Source of the DNA: Streptococcaceae bacterium
Lineage (GTDB): Bacteria; Bacillota; Bacilli; Lactobacillales; Streptococcaceae
Reading direction: 5' to 3'
NCBI GenBank assembly: GCA_031254115.1
Contig: JAIRUZ010000032.1
Location: 1-64,000, forward strand
Length of the DNA stretch: 64,000 nucleotides
The translations under genes and the position numbers were made by a program. Numbering within the stretch: the stretch's first letter is position 1; each line of letters opens with the position of its first letter. Shown piece by piece: positions 39,933-48,796 of this stretch. Under the pieces are notes generated by a model. The model was given only the letters and a program-made list of their open reading frames with translations, ran no database searches and was not told the DNA's origin.

Positions 39933-41273
39933 TTAAAATGCTGTGCTCAAAGCACCAATGGCAGTTATTATTCCTGCTTGTATTCCCTCTCCAGCCCCAA
40001 CTGCATCTAATGGGGCCACAGCAACAAAAGCTACTGCTAATCCTGCTATTGCAACTCCTGCAACTGCTTGCTTCCCATTGACCCATTTTCTTCCAATCTC
40101 ATTGCTAGTACTTGTTGAAACATCTTCTTGTTTCACAGTATTTGTTTGCCCCCCATAAACCGCAATAAGTCCATTAGTCAAGTCTGATGTCGTGTTAAAG
40201 CCTACATCCGTTGTGTGTTTATTATTCCCAAGACTTAAAGTACCACCGATGCCATGCTCACCAACTGATTCAGAGCCACCTAATGTTACTCCTCCTATAG
40301 ATACATCTTGGCTAGCTTGCAGATCTCCATCTCCAATATCAATACTGGAATGATAAAAGCCAAGGTTAATAGAAAATCCAGAAAAATTTCCATTATCAAA
40401 ATCAAAATTGAAAATACCCGTTCCCTCTTTACGAGTTTCAACTGAAGTCTTTGTCCAACCAATACCATTTTCTGATTTCACACTCTCGCTAAACGAAACA
40501 TTGCTTACTCCGAATAGCTTTCCCAAAATTTCATTTGGACTTGAGATAATAAAACCATGTACAGATTGGAGGTCTCTTTTCTCAACTTTACAAAGATTAG
40601 AATTAAACTTAATCCCCTCCATGTTCTTTAACCACGATTTATCATAACTTGATGGCACACTGCCATCTGAATTTAGAACCATACCATTAAGACTTGTTAC
40701 ACCCTGCATAGCATCCTGCAAGGCAGTTAAGTTATCCCTAAATAACGGAGAAGTTTGATCTGAGAATTGATACAAAGTTTTCAACTTCTCTTGGAGTTTT
40801 TTGATATCTTCATCTAGTGATTGAGATAAATTCTCTAACTGATGACTTGCACCCGTGAGTGTATCTATCAATGATGCTACAGGATTCGTCGCTATTGCTA
40901 TCCGATAAGTGTCCAGCAAAGCATTGGCCGCAAATTGTTGCATTTTCTTTTCATTTATTTGATTGTTCAGATTATCCTCGTCCAGTACTCCATAATGGTT
41001 CACTTGTCCATCTGCTGACTTATAAGTATTCAAATCATTCTCAACATCATCCAGAGCTTGAGAAACTTTATTCTCCGCTGGTGTGATGATGCTCTCAAAA
41101 AGCGTATGCCCCGCATTAAAAGTCACACCATTTAAGGAACCTCCAACTAAGGCTGAGGTAAGATATTGTGTCCCCGATTGAATCCCTGTACTTGCTTGCT
41201 TAGCAATTCCCAAGTTGTTCTCCATCGCAGTGATAATCTGAGACGATTCATCACTATTATATTTTAAGCCCAT
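39933..41273 (-). CDS. LXG-family type VII secretion effector (putative toxin) with hydrophobic Gly/Ala-rich C-terminus
   Basis: N-terminus MGLKYNSDESSQIITAMENNLGIAKQASTGIQSGTQYLTSALVGGSLNGVTFNAGHTLFESIITPAENKVSQALDDVENDLNTYKSADG...; C-terminus GKQAVAGVAIAGLAVAFVAVAPLDAVGAGEGIQAGIITAIGALSTAF. Confidence 0.75.
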   Translation of the reverse strand: MGLKYNSDESSQIITAMENNLGIAKQASTGIQSGTQYLTSALVGGSLNGVTFNAGHTLFESIITPAENKVSQALDDVENDLNTYKSADGQVNHYGVLDEDNLNNQINEKKMQQFAANALLDTYRIAIATNPVASLIDTLTGASHQLENLSQSLDEDIKKLQEKLKTLYQFSDQTSPLFRDNLTALQDAMQGVTSLNGMVLNSDGSVPSSYDKSWLKNMEGIKFNSNLCKVEKRDLQSVHGFIISSPNEILGKLFGVSNVSFSESVKSENGIGWTKTSVETRKEGTGIFNFDFDNGNFSGFSINLGFYHSSIDIGDGDLQASQDVSIGGVTLGGSESVGEHGIGGTLSLGNNKHTTDVGFNTTSDLTNGLIAVYGGQTNTVKQEDVSTSTSNEIGRKWVNGKQAVAGVAIAGLAVAFVAVAPLDAVGAGEGIQAGIITAIGALSTAF

Positions 41274-41446
41274 ACATATATCCCTCCCTTTAGTTAATAA
41301 TATTATGAGTTGATATTAAGTCTATTATCTGCTTACGATAACTATACAGTCTTTTAGTGTTCTTATTAAAGTCGTTCTCACTATCTTGAATACCATTTAC
41401 TTCCTATCTACTTCACTATAGTGATAGATAATTTTTAGTGTGGTAT

Positions 41447-41884
41447 TTAATATCCACCAACTTGTCTCCATCTATCACCTTGTGACAACCACTCATTGAC
41501 ACTTGTAAATAAGAGACTATTTTTCTGATTTGTAATATATACTTTCATTTTTTTACTAACTCGGGTGTAATAGTAAATATAACCGGTTGGACCGTCAGAA
41601 CTGTTAGAATTTTCAGAAAAATAAATATTCTGTGGCACCAACAATTTTCCATCTGAGTCATAAACTTTAACTTTGATATTTCTAACCTGATTTTTTCCAA
41701 CCTCTACATAGAATAGATTCTTTTCTGGATTAGAAATATTGATAATTTTAGTTTCATTTGGCAAATATACCAGAGTATCATTTCTGAAAACTGCGAAGAA
41801 AAGCACTAATAAAACACAAAATAAGGAGATAAGGCTCGCCAAAATAATAAGGGAAACTTTTTTAGTGTGATTTTTTGTAATCAT
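41447..41884 (-). CDS. Hypothetical single-pass membrane protein
   Basis: 145 aa; one N-terminal TM followed by an extracytoplasmic beta-rich region; AT-rich islet. Confidence 0.55.
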   Translation of the reverse strand: MITKNHTKKVSLIILASLISLFCVLLVLFFAVFRNDTLVYLPNETKIINISNPEKNLFYVEVGKNQVRNIKVKVYDSDGKLLVPQNIYFSENSNSSDGPTGYIYYYTRVSKKMKVYITNQKNSLLFTSVNEWLSQGDRWRQVGGY

Positions 41885-42010
41885 TTATACCATCCTGAAT
41901 GTCATTCTTATCTCCTGAATTGCCCTCTTTTTCCAATCAGTTTTTATCAGGCGGTGCTTGTATTATATCACATACTTAATCCTTAGTATTAGTTGCAATT
42001 AATGCCCAAA

Positions 42011-42037
42011 AAAGCACCAACATCTCGCTGGTGCTTT
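42011..42037 (-). terminator. rpsI terminator AAAGCACCA-acatctcgc-TGGTGCTTT
   Basis: Perfect 9-bp arms. Confidence 0.75.
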
Positions 42038-42085
42038 AGAACCACTAAAATAGTAACGATAAACGTTGATACAGAGCGATTCTGA

Positions 42086-42478
42086 TTAACGTTTTGAGAA
42101 CTGGCTGGCTTTGCGTGCTTTCTTGAGGCCGGCTTTTTTACGCTCAACCATACGAGCGTCACGCGTCAAGAGACCTGCGCGTTTGAGAGCAGGACGGAAG
42201 TCAGGATCTACTTCGAGCAATGCGCGCGCGATTCCGTGGCGAATAGCGCCGGCTTGACCTGAGATACCACCACCGACAACATTGACAAACGCATCGTATG
42301 CACCTTCAGTCTGCGTTGCAGCAAACGGTTGGTTGATAATCAAACGTTGCACTGCAGATGGAATATGAACTTCTACTTCACGACCATTGACCGTGATTTT
42401 GCCTGTGCCAGGAACGAGACGAACTCGTGCCACGGCGTTTTTACGACGGCCTGTGCCGGCATATTGTACTTGTGCCAT
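42086..42478 (-). CDS. rpsI: 30S ribosomal protein S9
   Basis: [31 protein letters not shown]...[12 protein letters not shown]. Confidence 0.98.
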   Translation of the reverse strand: MAQVQYAGTGRRKNAVARVRLVPGTGKITVNGREVEVHIPSAVQRLIINQPFAATQTEGAYDAFVNVVGGGISGQAGAIRHGIARALLEVDPDFRPALKRAGLLTRDARMVERKKAGLKKARKASQFSKR

Positions 42479-42493
42479 TTTTCAATCTCCTCC

Positions 42494-42943
42494 TTAAATC
42501 AATCCTGTGATATCAAGCATCTCAGGCTGTTGAGCTGCATGATTGTGTTCTGCGCCCGCATAAACGTGAAGCTTCATGCCTTGTGCGCGACCAAGCGTAT
42601 TCTTTGGAAGCATGCCCTTAACAGACGTTTCAACCAAACGGACAGGATTATTTGCGAGAAGTTCACCAGCAGTCGTAGACTTGATGCCGCCCTCCCAGCC
42701 AGAAACACGGTAATAGCGCTTATCTGTCGCTTTTTTACCTGTCAATACAATCTGTGATGCGTTGATGACAATAACAAAGTCGCCCGCGTCCGCATGCGGT
42801 GTATAAGTTGGTTTCATCTTGCCGCGCAAGATAGAAGCTACAACAGATGAGAGACGTCCCAGCGGGATTCCCGCAGCGTCCACAACCACCCATTTGCGAT
42901 CTACGTTTTGCGCATTCGCCATAAATGTCGTTTTATTAATCAT
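42494..42943 (-). CDS. rplM: 50S ribosomal protein L13
   Basis: [33 protein letters not shown]. Start moved in from 42988 (AAAGGAA upstream). Confidence 0.97.
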   Translation of the reverse strand: MINKTTFMANAQNVDRKWVVVDAAGIPLGRLSSVVASILRGKMKPTYTPHADAGDFVIVINASQIVLTGKKATDKRYYRVSGWEGGIKSTTAGELLANNPVRLVETSVKGMLPKNTLGRAQGMKLHVYAGAEHNHAAQQPEMLDITGLI

Positions 42944-42965
42944 TTCGATTTCCTTTAGAATTGTT

Positions 42966-43038
42966 TTGTTTACAAGCGCGCTATGCATTCACACGCAGGT
43001 ATTTTTGGGTTCCGGGGCCACAAAAATGGGGTAAACAA
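42966..43038 (-). promoter_or_regulatory. Ribosomal protein L13 leader-like structured 5'UTR
   Basis: Minus strand outer stem TTGTTTAC (43038-43031)/GTAAACAA (42973-42966) enclosing an inner stem ATTTTTG/CAAAAAT, directly upstream of rplM. Confidence 0.65.
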
Positions 43039-43113
43039 TACCGTTTATCATCTTACCACAAAGAGAGTGTGTTTGTCAAGGGGAAGACGCTTTTTACTCT
43101 CGCTAGTGAGCTT

Positions 43114-43497
43114 TTATCTTTCATAAGCAGCAACGACTACCAAATATTCTTCTTTTTGTGTTTTATGCCCCATCACTTTCTTGTTGACCATAAACTTATA
43201 AACTTGCCCATCTGTCTCTTTGATTGTTAAATTATACGTCATTCCCATCATGGACGTTTTAGATGAAACTTCAGCGACAGCCTCTTTCTCAAGAAAAGCG
43301 ACCTCTCCCGAGAGCTTCCCCATGCCTGTAACCCCAAGCAAATAAAGACCTTTTTGATTGGATACAATCCAAAAATAGTTTGCACTCGCCACAGGTTTCA
43401 TGGCGCCATAAAATATTTTTTCTGTGCCATCAAGCGCCTCGCGCTCTTTTAATCCCTGTAAAACTTCGTCCCGTGTCATTAATAATCCCATTTTCAC
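43114..43497 (-). CDS. Hypothetical protein (PH-like?)
   Basis: Intact 127-aa ORF, standalone; family uncertain. Confidence 0.55.
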   Translation of the reverse strand: MKMGLLMTRDEVLQGLKEREALDGTEKIFYGAMKPVASANYFWIVSNQKGLYLLGVTGMGKLSGEVAFLEKEAVAEVSSKTSMMGMTYNLTIKETDGQVYKFMVNKKVMGHKTQKEEYLVVVAAYER

Positions 43498-43609
43498 TCC
43501 ATTTATTCCCTTATTATCAATAAAATCGCTAAATTTTACCCTAAATAGTATAACCTATTTCGCTGTGTATTGCAATTTCTAATTTGGCCAAAGTGTGTTA
43601 AAATGATGT

Positions 43610-44038
43610 ATGCAAACTTTTGAGATGTACACGGACGGGAGTTACAATGCAAAAACGGGCGTGTATGGCGGTGCTTACAGCGTGAGCGGATTGCTCGAAG
43701 ACGCTGTCAGCGGACGCGATCCCGAGCTTGCAAGCAGCCGAAATGTTGCAGGCGAGTGTCTCGCCGTCATCGAGGGCGCGAAGGCTCTATCAGCTGCCAC
43801 ACAGCTTTTTGCGGGCGACAAAATCGTCATTTTTCACGATTACACAGGGCTTGCCGATTGGGCGGAAGGTCGTTGGCGCGCAAAAACGCCCGTTGCCAAG
43901 CGTTATGTCAAGAGCGTCGAGATTTTACGTGATAAGTTCGGGCTCGTCCTTGAATTTCGCAAAGTTCCCGCACACAGCGGCGTCGCAGGCAATGAGCGCG
44001 TCGATCAATTAGCCAAAAAAGCCGTCGGGCTTCTATGA
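43610..44038 (+). CDS. Ribonuclease HI-like protein
   Basis: FEMYTDGSYNAKTGVYGGAYSV...RKVPAHSGVAGNERVDQLAKKAVG. Confidence 0.88.
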   Translation: MQTFEMYTDGSYNAKTGVYGGAYSVSGLLEDAVSGRDPELASSRNVAGECLAVIEGAKALSAATQLFAGDKIVIFHDYTGLADWAEGRWRAKTPVAKRYVKSVEILRDKFGLVLEFRKVPAHSGVAGNERVDQLAKKAVGLL

Positions 44039-44076
44039 AATAAACTAAAATTTTCTAAAAGAAAAAGGAATCGTAT

Positions 44077-44775
44077 ATGAAATTTTTGAAAGAATGGGGC
44101 ATTTTCCTCATTATCGTCATCGCTGCTCTTGTGCATTTCGGCTCAACTCTTCTGGCACCCAACGCGCCGATGAATTCGACGGCTGGCACGATTCAGCTGT
44201 GGAACAATGCGCGTGTGGATGGCAATTCGATGGATCCAACACTTGCCGACGGACAGCGTCTTTTCATGTCAAAAACGGGCACACTGCACCGCTTTGATGT
44301 CATTGTGGCGAAAGAAACAACCGAGCAAACACAGAAAAATGACCCCAGCGCAACCAGCGGCGTTACGATTGTCAAGCGCATCATCGGCATGCCAGGCGAC
44401 ACAATTACTTACAAAAATGACGTTTTGTACATCAACGGTACCAAAACAGACGAGCCTTATCTTGCAAGCTATCTGAAACTTTTTGAGGCGAATCAGCTCG
44501 CTGATCATTATGCGAGCCTTCCGCTGACAGGCAATCTCAGCGATGCACAGCGTGCGGGCTTCGTCCAGCTTGCAAAAAATTCCAACGCTTTCACGACTGA
44601 CAACACGGGCAATCCAAACTTCACGGTCACCGTGCCAGCCGGCCACTATTTCCTCATCGGGGATGACCGCGTTGTCAGCGCTGACAGCCGAAAAGTTGGC
44701 AGTTTCAGCGCTGATCAAATCCTCGGCAAAGTCATGTTCCGATTCTGGCCGCTCAATCGATTTGGTGGCATCTAA
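44077..44775 (+). CDS. lepB: Signal peptidase I
   Basis: VDGNSMDPTLADGQRL; VKRIIGMPGDTI; GHYFLIGDDRVVSADSRKVG. Confidence 0.94.
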   Translation: MKFLKEWGIFLIIVIAALVHFGSTLLAPNAPMNSTAGTIQLWNNARVDGNSMDPTLADGQRLFMSKTGTLHRFDVIVAKETTEQTQKNDPSATSGVTIVKRIIGMPGDTITYKNDVLYINGTKTDEPYLASYLKLFEANQLADHYASLPLTGNLSDAQRAGFVQLAKNSNAFTTDNTGNPNFTVTVPAGHYFLIGDDRVVSADSRKVGSFSADQILGKVMFRFWPLNRFGGI

Positions 44776-44781
44776 CAAATA

Positions 44782-44810
44782 AAAACTCCGGAATTAACTT
44801 TCGGAGTTTT
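44782..44810. terminator. Bidirectional terminator AAAACTCCG-N11-CGGAGTTTT between lepB and purR
   Basis: Perfect 9-bp arms with A/T flanks. Confidence 0.85.
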
Positions 44811-45630
44811 AAAATAGTTTCTCTTCAAAAATATTGCCAAATTCAGCATCAATCGTATGATTGGCAAGGTCAATCTTATCGACGCGCAAAATACTACGGT
44901 AATCTGTCAGCGGCCGCGACCCATGAAAAGGTCCCTCAACGAAAACGCCGACGCCTGCCACACGACAATCCAACTCTTCAACCAGCGCTTTCATGCCATT
45001 TAACGTGCCGCCGCCCTTCATGAAATCATCAACAATCAGCACGCGCTGCCCAATGCTAAATGCGCGCTTTGAGACGGTCATATTCTCGACTTTTGAGCTC
45101 GAGCCCGACATATAATTCACATTAATCATCGCACCCTCAGTTACCTTCGGATCACGCCTGACCACAGCAAACGGCACATTTAGAATCTCGGCCACCATCT
45201 GCGCAATCGGAATGCCTTTCGTTGCAATCGTCATGACCGCGTCCACGCGACTGTCCGCAAATTCATGCGCCAAAATCTGCCCAATTTTTTTCAAATGCTC
45301 AGGCGTCCCCAAAATATCACTCAAATACAAATAGCCGCCTGGCAAAATGCGGTCTTCTTCCGCCATCAGCCGCAAAATGTCCTTGGCAAGCACGAGCGCC
45401 TGTGTATTCGAAATCGCAGGCGTAAACTTCAGACCGCCAGACGCACCTGGAAATGTCGCCAAGCTGCCAATATTTTGCCGCTCAAAAATCGCGCGAACAA
45501 TTTCCAAATCCTCGGAAATCGTTGATTTCGAGCTTTCGTAGCGTGCCACGAAAAACTTCAAGTTGATCAACTGATACGGATTTTCTAGCAAATAATGCGT
45601 CAAATCTACTAAACGTTCACTTCGTCTCAT
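44809..45630 (-). CDS. purR: Pur operon repressor
   Basis: MRRSERLVDLTHYLLENPYQLINLKFF; VLIVDDFMKGGGTLNGM PRPP motif. Confidence 0.96.
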   Translation of the reverse strand: MRRSERLVDLTHYLLENPYQLINLKFFVARYESSKSTISEDLEIVRAIFERQNIGSLATFPGASGGLKFTPAISNTQALVLAKDILRLMAEEDRILPGGYLYLSDILGTPEHLKKIGQILAHEFADSRVDAVMTIATKGIPIAQMVAEILNVPFAVVRRDPKVTEGAMINVNYMSGSSSKVENMTVSKRAFSIGQRVLIVDDFMKGGGTLNGMKALVEELDCRVAGVGVFVEGPFHGSRPLTDYRSILRVDKIDLANHTIDAEFGNIFEEKLF

Positions 45631-45690
45631 GCGTACATTTTACCACAAAAACAAAACATTGAGTCGGCTTTTGAATTTTCGGGGCTACTT

Positions 45691-46155
45691 TCAGTGTGGA
45701 GGAAGCCCGATTTCCGCCGAAATCAGCCAAACTTGCTTTTGGAAATAGGACAAACCGTCCGTCAAGAGACTTGCCGTGACCTCTTCTTCCTCATTGACCG
45801 ACGTGTAAATGCCGCCCTGATAGAGATTCACCATGTAACGAAAGGCCTCAACCAACTTTTCCAAGCGCTCAGATACAGGCAAATCATAATCCGCGTGATC
45901 CATCTCAATCTTAGAATGCTCATCAAATTCTAATAAAGTTGAATACGGCGCGCCGCCGAGAGCAATCAAGCGCTCAGCCACTTCATCAAGCTGCTTTTCC
46001 ACTTCGCCTCGCATCTCATCCATTTTTTCATGTAACGCTAAAAATCCATTTCCGCGCATATACCAATGCACTTGATGTATCAGCGCTGACAGCTCCGCCA
46101 AGTCTGCAACCACCTGATTTAAAAGTTTTTTTGTCTTTGGAAATTGTTCTTGCAT
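45691..46155 (-). CDS. dps: Dps/ferritin-like protein
   Basis: LNQVVADLAELSALIHQVHWYMRGNGFLALHEKMDEM. Confidence 0.9.
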   Translation of the reverse strand: MQEQFPKTKKLLNQVVADLAELSALIHQVHWYMRGNGFLALHEKMDEMRGEVEKQLDEVAERLIALGGAPYSTLLEFDEHSKIEMDHADYDLPVSERLEKLVEAFRYMVNLYQGGIYTSVNEEEEVTASLLTDGLSYFQKQVWLISAEIGLPPH

Positions 46156-46220
46156 AGAAAACCTTCTTTCTTTTAGTTTTCATTATTTTATCATTATTTT
46201 CTTAATAAAAACAAAAACAA

Positions 46221-46248
46221 AAATTCCTGTCAGCGCTGACAGGAATTT
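46221..46248 (-). terminator. 28-bp perfect palindrome AAATTCCTGTCAGCGCTGACAGGAATTT containing the iterated core; likely fusA terminator
   Basis: Direct reading; 8 bp after the fusA stop; T-rich on the minus strand. Confidence 0.85.
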
Positions 46249-46255
46249 ATTCTTA

Positions 46256-48358
46256 TTAGTCTTCAACAATGGCGTTCTTTGGTCCGCCGTTTTTCTTGAT
46301 GATTTCTTCTTGAACAGATTTTGGAACGTCCTCGTAGTGGTCAAAAACCATCATGAACGTGCCGCGTCCTTGTGTTGCCGAGCGCAAAATGGTTGCGTAG
46401 CCGAACATTTCTGCAAGCGGCACAATCGCGTGCACGATTTGCGTATTGCCATTTGCTTCCATACCCTCAACACGTCCACGACGTGAATTGACGTGGCCCA
46501 TCGCGTCGCCAAGATTTTCCTCAGGCACCGTAATTGTGACCTTCATCATAGGCTCCAAGATAACAGCTTTGGCCGTTTTAGAAGCTTCACGAAGCGCGTA
46601 ACTTGCAGCGACCTTGAAAGCCGTCTCTGATGAATCGACATCGTGGTAGCTCCCATCGTAGAGTTTTGCTTTGATGTCAACGAGCGGATAACCAGCGAGG
46701 ACACCGTTTGCCATAGACTCTTCGAGACCTTTTTGAACGGCTGGAATAAATTCGCGCGGAACTACACCACCAACGATGGCATTTTCAAACTCAAAGCCTT
46801 TACCTTCTTCATTTGGCGTGAACTCAATCCAAACATCACCGTATTGACCTTTACCGCCAGACTGGCGCTTGAAGAAACCGCGGGCTTGTGTCATTGGCGA
46901 GCGGAATGTTTCACGGTATGAAACTTGTGGCGCACCGACATTGGCATCCACATTATGCTCACGACGCAAGCGGTCAACGAGGACATCCAAGTGAAGCTCG
47001 CCCATACCAGAAATGACCGTTTCGCCCGTCTCAACATTTGTCTCCACACGGAATGATGGATCCTCTTCAGCCAATTTTTGGAGACCAACGCCCATTTTAT
47101 CTTGATCAGCTTTTGATTTAGGCTCAATCGCGATTTGGATAACAGGCTCTGGGAAGACGATAGACTCAAGGATAACTGGTGATTTTTCATCTGTTAATGT
47201 GTCGCCCGTTGTCGTGTTTTTGAAGCCAATCGCCGCTGCAATATCACCCGAATACACTTTGTCAATCTCAGTACGTGTATTGGCGTGCATCTGAACGATA
47301 CGACCAATACGCTCGCGCTTGTCTTTTGTGGCATTGAGCACGTAAGAACCAGACTCGATTGTCCCTGAGTACACGCGGAAGAACGTGAGTTTGCCGACAA
47401 ATGGATCCGTCATAATCTTAAACGCAATTGCTGAGAACGGTGCATCATCCGACGCTGGGCGTTCAAGCTCTTCGCCTGTATCAGGGTTGACACCCTTGAT
47501 GGCAGGCACGTCAAGCGGGCTCGGCAGATAATCAATAACCGAATCCAACATGAATTTAACACCCATGTTGTGATAGGCAGAACCGCCCATCATTGGGAAG
47601 ATTTCAGCAGCAATTGTCCCTTTACGCAAAGCCGCCTTTATTTCCTCTTGTGTTGGCTCTTCGCCTTCGAGGAATTTCATCATCAAATCTTCATCAAAAT
47701 CAGCAGCAGCTTCAATCATTTTCTCACGCCACTCATTTGCAAGATCGAGCATATCCGCTGGAATCTCGATTTCTTTGGCTTCTTCTTCAGGCTTTCCGTC
47801 GTACTCAAAAGCTTTCATTGTCACCAAGTCAATCATACCGTGCAAATCATCTTCGGCACCGATTGGGATTTGGATAGGCACTGCGCGCGCTTGAAGGCGG
47901 TCGTACAATGACTGAACAGAATGGAAATAATCCGCGCCCGTCTTGTCCATTTTATTTGAGAAAACGATACGCGGCACACCGTATTCAGACGCTTGACGCC
48001 AAACGGTCTCCGTTTGCGGTTCAACGCCTGTTTGTGAGTCGAGAACGGTTACAGCGCCATCAAGCACGCGAAGAGAACGCTGAACTTCAATCGTGAAGTC
48101 CACGTGACCTGGGGTGTCGATGATATTAACACGGACGTGTTTCCAGAAAGCGGTTGTCGCTGCTGATGTAATCGTGATGCCGCGCTCTTGCTCCTGCGCC
48201 ATCCAGTCCATCTGAGAAGCGCCATCGTGCGTTTCTCCGATTTTGTGAATTTTATGCGTGTGGTAGAGCACGCGCTCTGTTGTTGTTGTTTTTCCAGCAT
48301 CGACGTGCGCCATGATACCGATATTACGTGTGTGTTCAAGTGAATATTCACGAGCCAT
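46256..48358 (-). CDS. fusA: Elongation factor G
   Basis: [42 protein letters not shown]. Confidence 0.99.
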   Translation of the reverse strand: MAREYSLEHTRNIGIMAHVDAGKTTTTERVLYHTHKIHKIGETHDGASQMDWMAQEQERGITITSAATTAFWKHVRVNIIDTPGHVDFTIEVQRSLRVLDGAVTVLDSQTGVEPQTETVWRQASEYGVPRIVFSNKMDKTGADYFHSVQSLYDRLQARAVPIQIPIGAEDDLHGMIDLVTMKAFEYDGKPEEEAKEIEIPADMLDLANEWREKMIEAAADFDEDLMMKFLEGEEPTQEEIKAALRKGTIAAEIFPMMGGSAYHNMGVKFMLDSVIDYLPSPLDVPAIKGVNPDTGEELERPASDDAPFSAIAFKIMTDPFVGKLTFFRVYSGTIESGSYVLNATKDKRERIGRIVQMHANTRTEIDKVYSGDIAAAIGFKNTTTGDTLTDEKSPVILESIVFPEPVIQIAIEPKSKADQDKMGVGLQKLAEEDPSFRVETNVETGETVISGMGELHLDVLVDRLRREHNVDANVGAPQVSYRETFRSPMTQARGFFKRQSGGKGQYGDVWIEFTPNEEGKGFEFENAIVGGVVPREFIPAVQKGLEESMANGVLAGYPLVDIKAKLYDGSYHDVDSSETAFKVAASYALREASKTAKAVILEPMMKVTITVPEENLGDAMGHVNSRRGRVEGMEANGNTQIVHAIVPLAEMFGYATILRSATQGRGTFMMVFDHYEDVPKSVQEEIIKKNGGPKNAIVED

Positions 48359-48469
48359 GAGTTTTGTTTCTCCTTAGATTAGTTAAAATTCGTGCTTATA
48401 CATTATAACACAAAAGCTTAAATTTTGCTTGCGAGAGCCGACAGAAACGAAAAGAGAGCGCTAACTCTC

Positions 48470-48796
48470 TTAAATTTTCTCAATCCATTTTTCTTCGTTT
48501 TCGAGGTGCGCGAGATAGAGCGCGAGGCGCTCAGACAGATGATCCGCGTCTGGGAACGCGTCTGTCAGCGCTGACAGAATTTCTGAGACCGTTTTTTCAC
48601 CGTCAATTTGTCGAAAAACAAAGCTGCCATAGCTATCGAGCTCGCGGTACGTTTGCGCTGGAATTTTGAGCCCGATTTTGCGAAGCGCGCGCTGCGACCA
48701 ATGATTCTGAGCTTTGACAATGCGAACATTGCCGTCTTCGCCGCCGTTGTCAGCGCTGACAGACGGCTTGCGCCTGTAAATCACATTATTTTTCAT
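48470..48796 (-). CDS. PqqD-family (RRE-like) protein
   Basis: YGSFVFRQIDGEKTVSEILSALTDAFPDADHLSERLALYLAHLENEEKWIEKI. Confidence 0.7.
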   Translation of the reverse strand: MKNNVIYRRKPSVSADNGGEDGNVRIVKAQNHWSQRALRKIGLKIPAQTYRELDSYGSFVFRQIDGEKTVSEILSALTDAFPDADHLSERLALYLAHLENEEKWIEKI

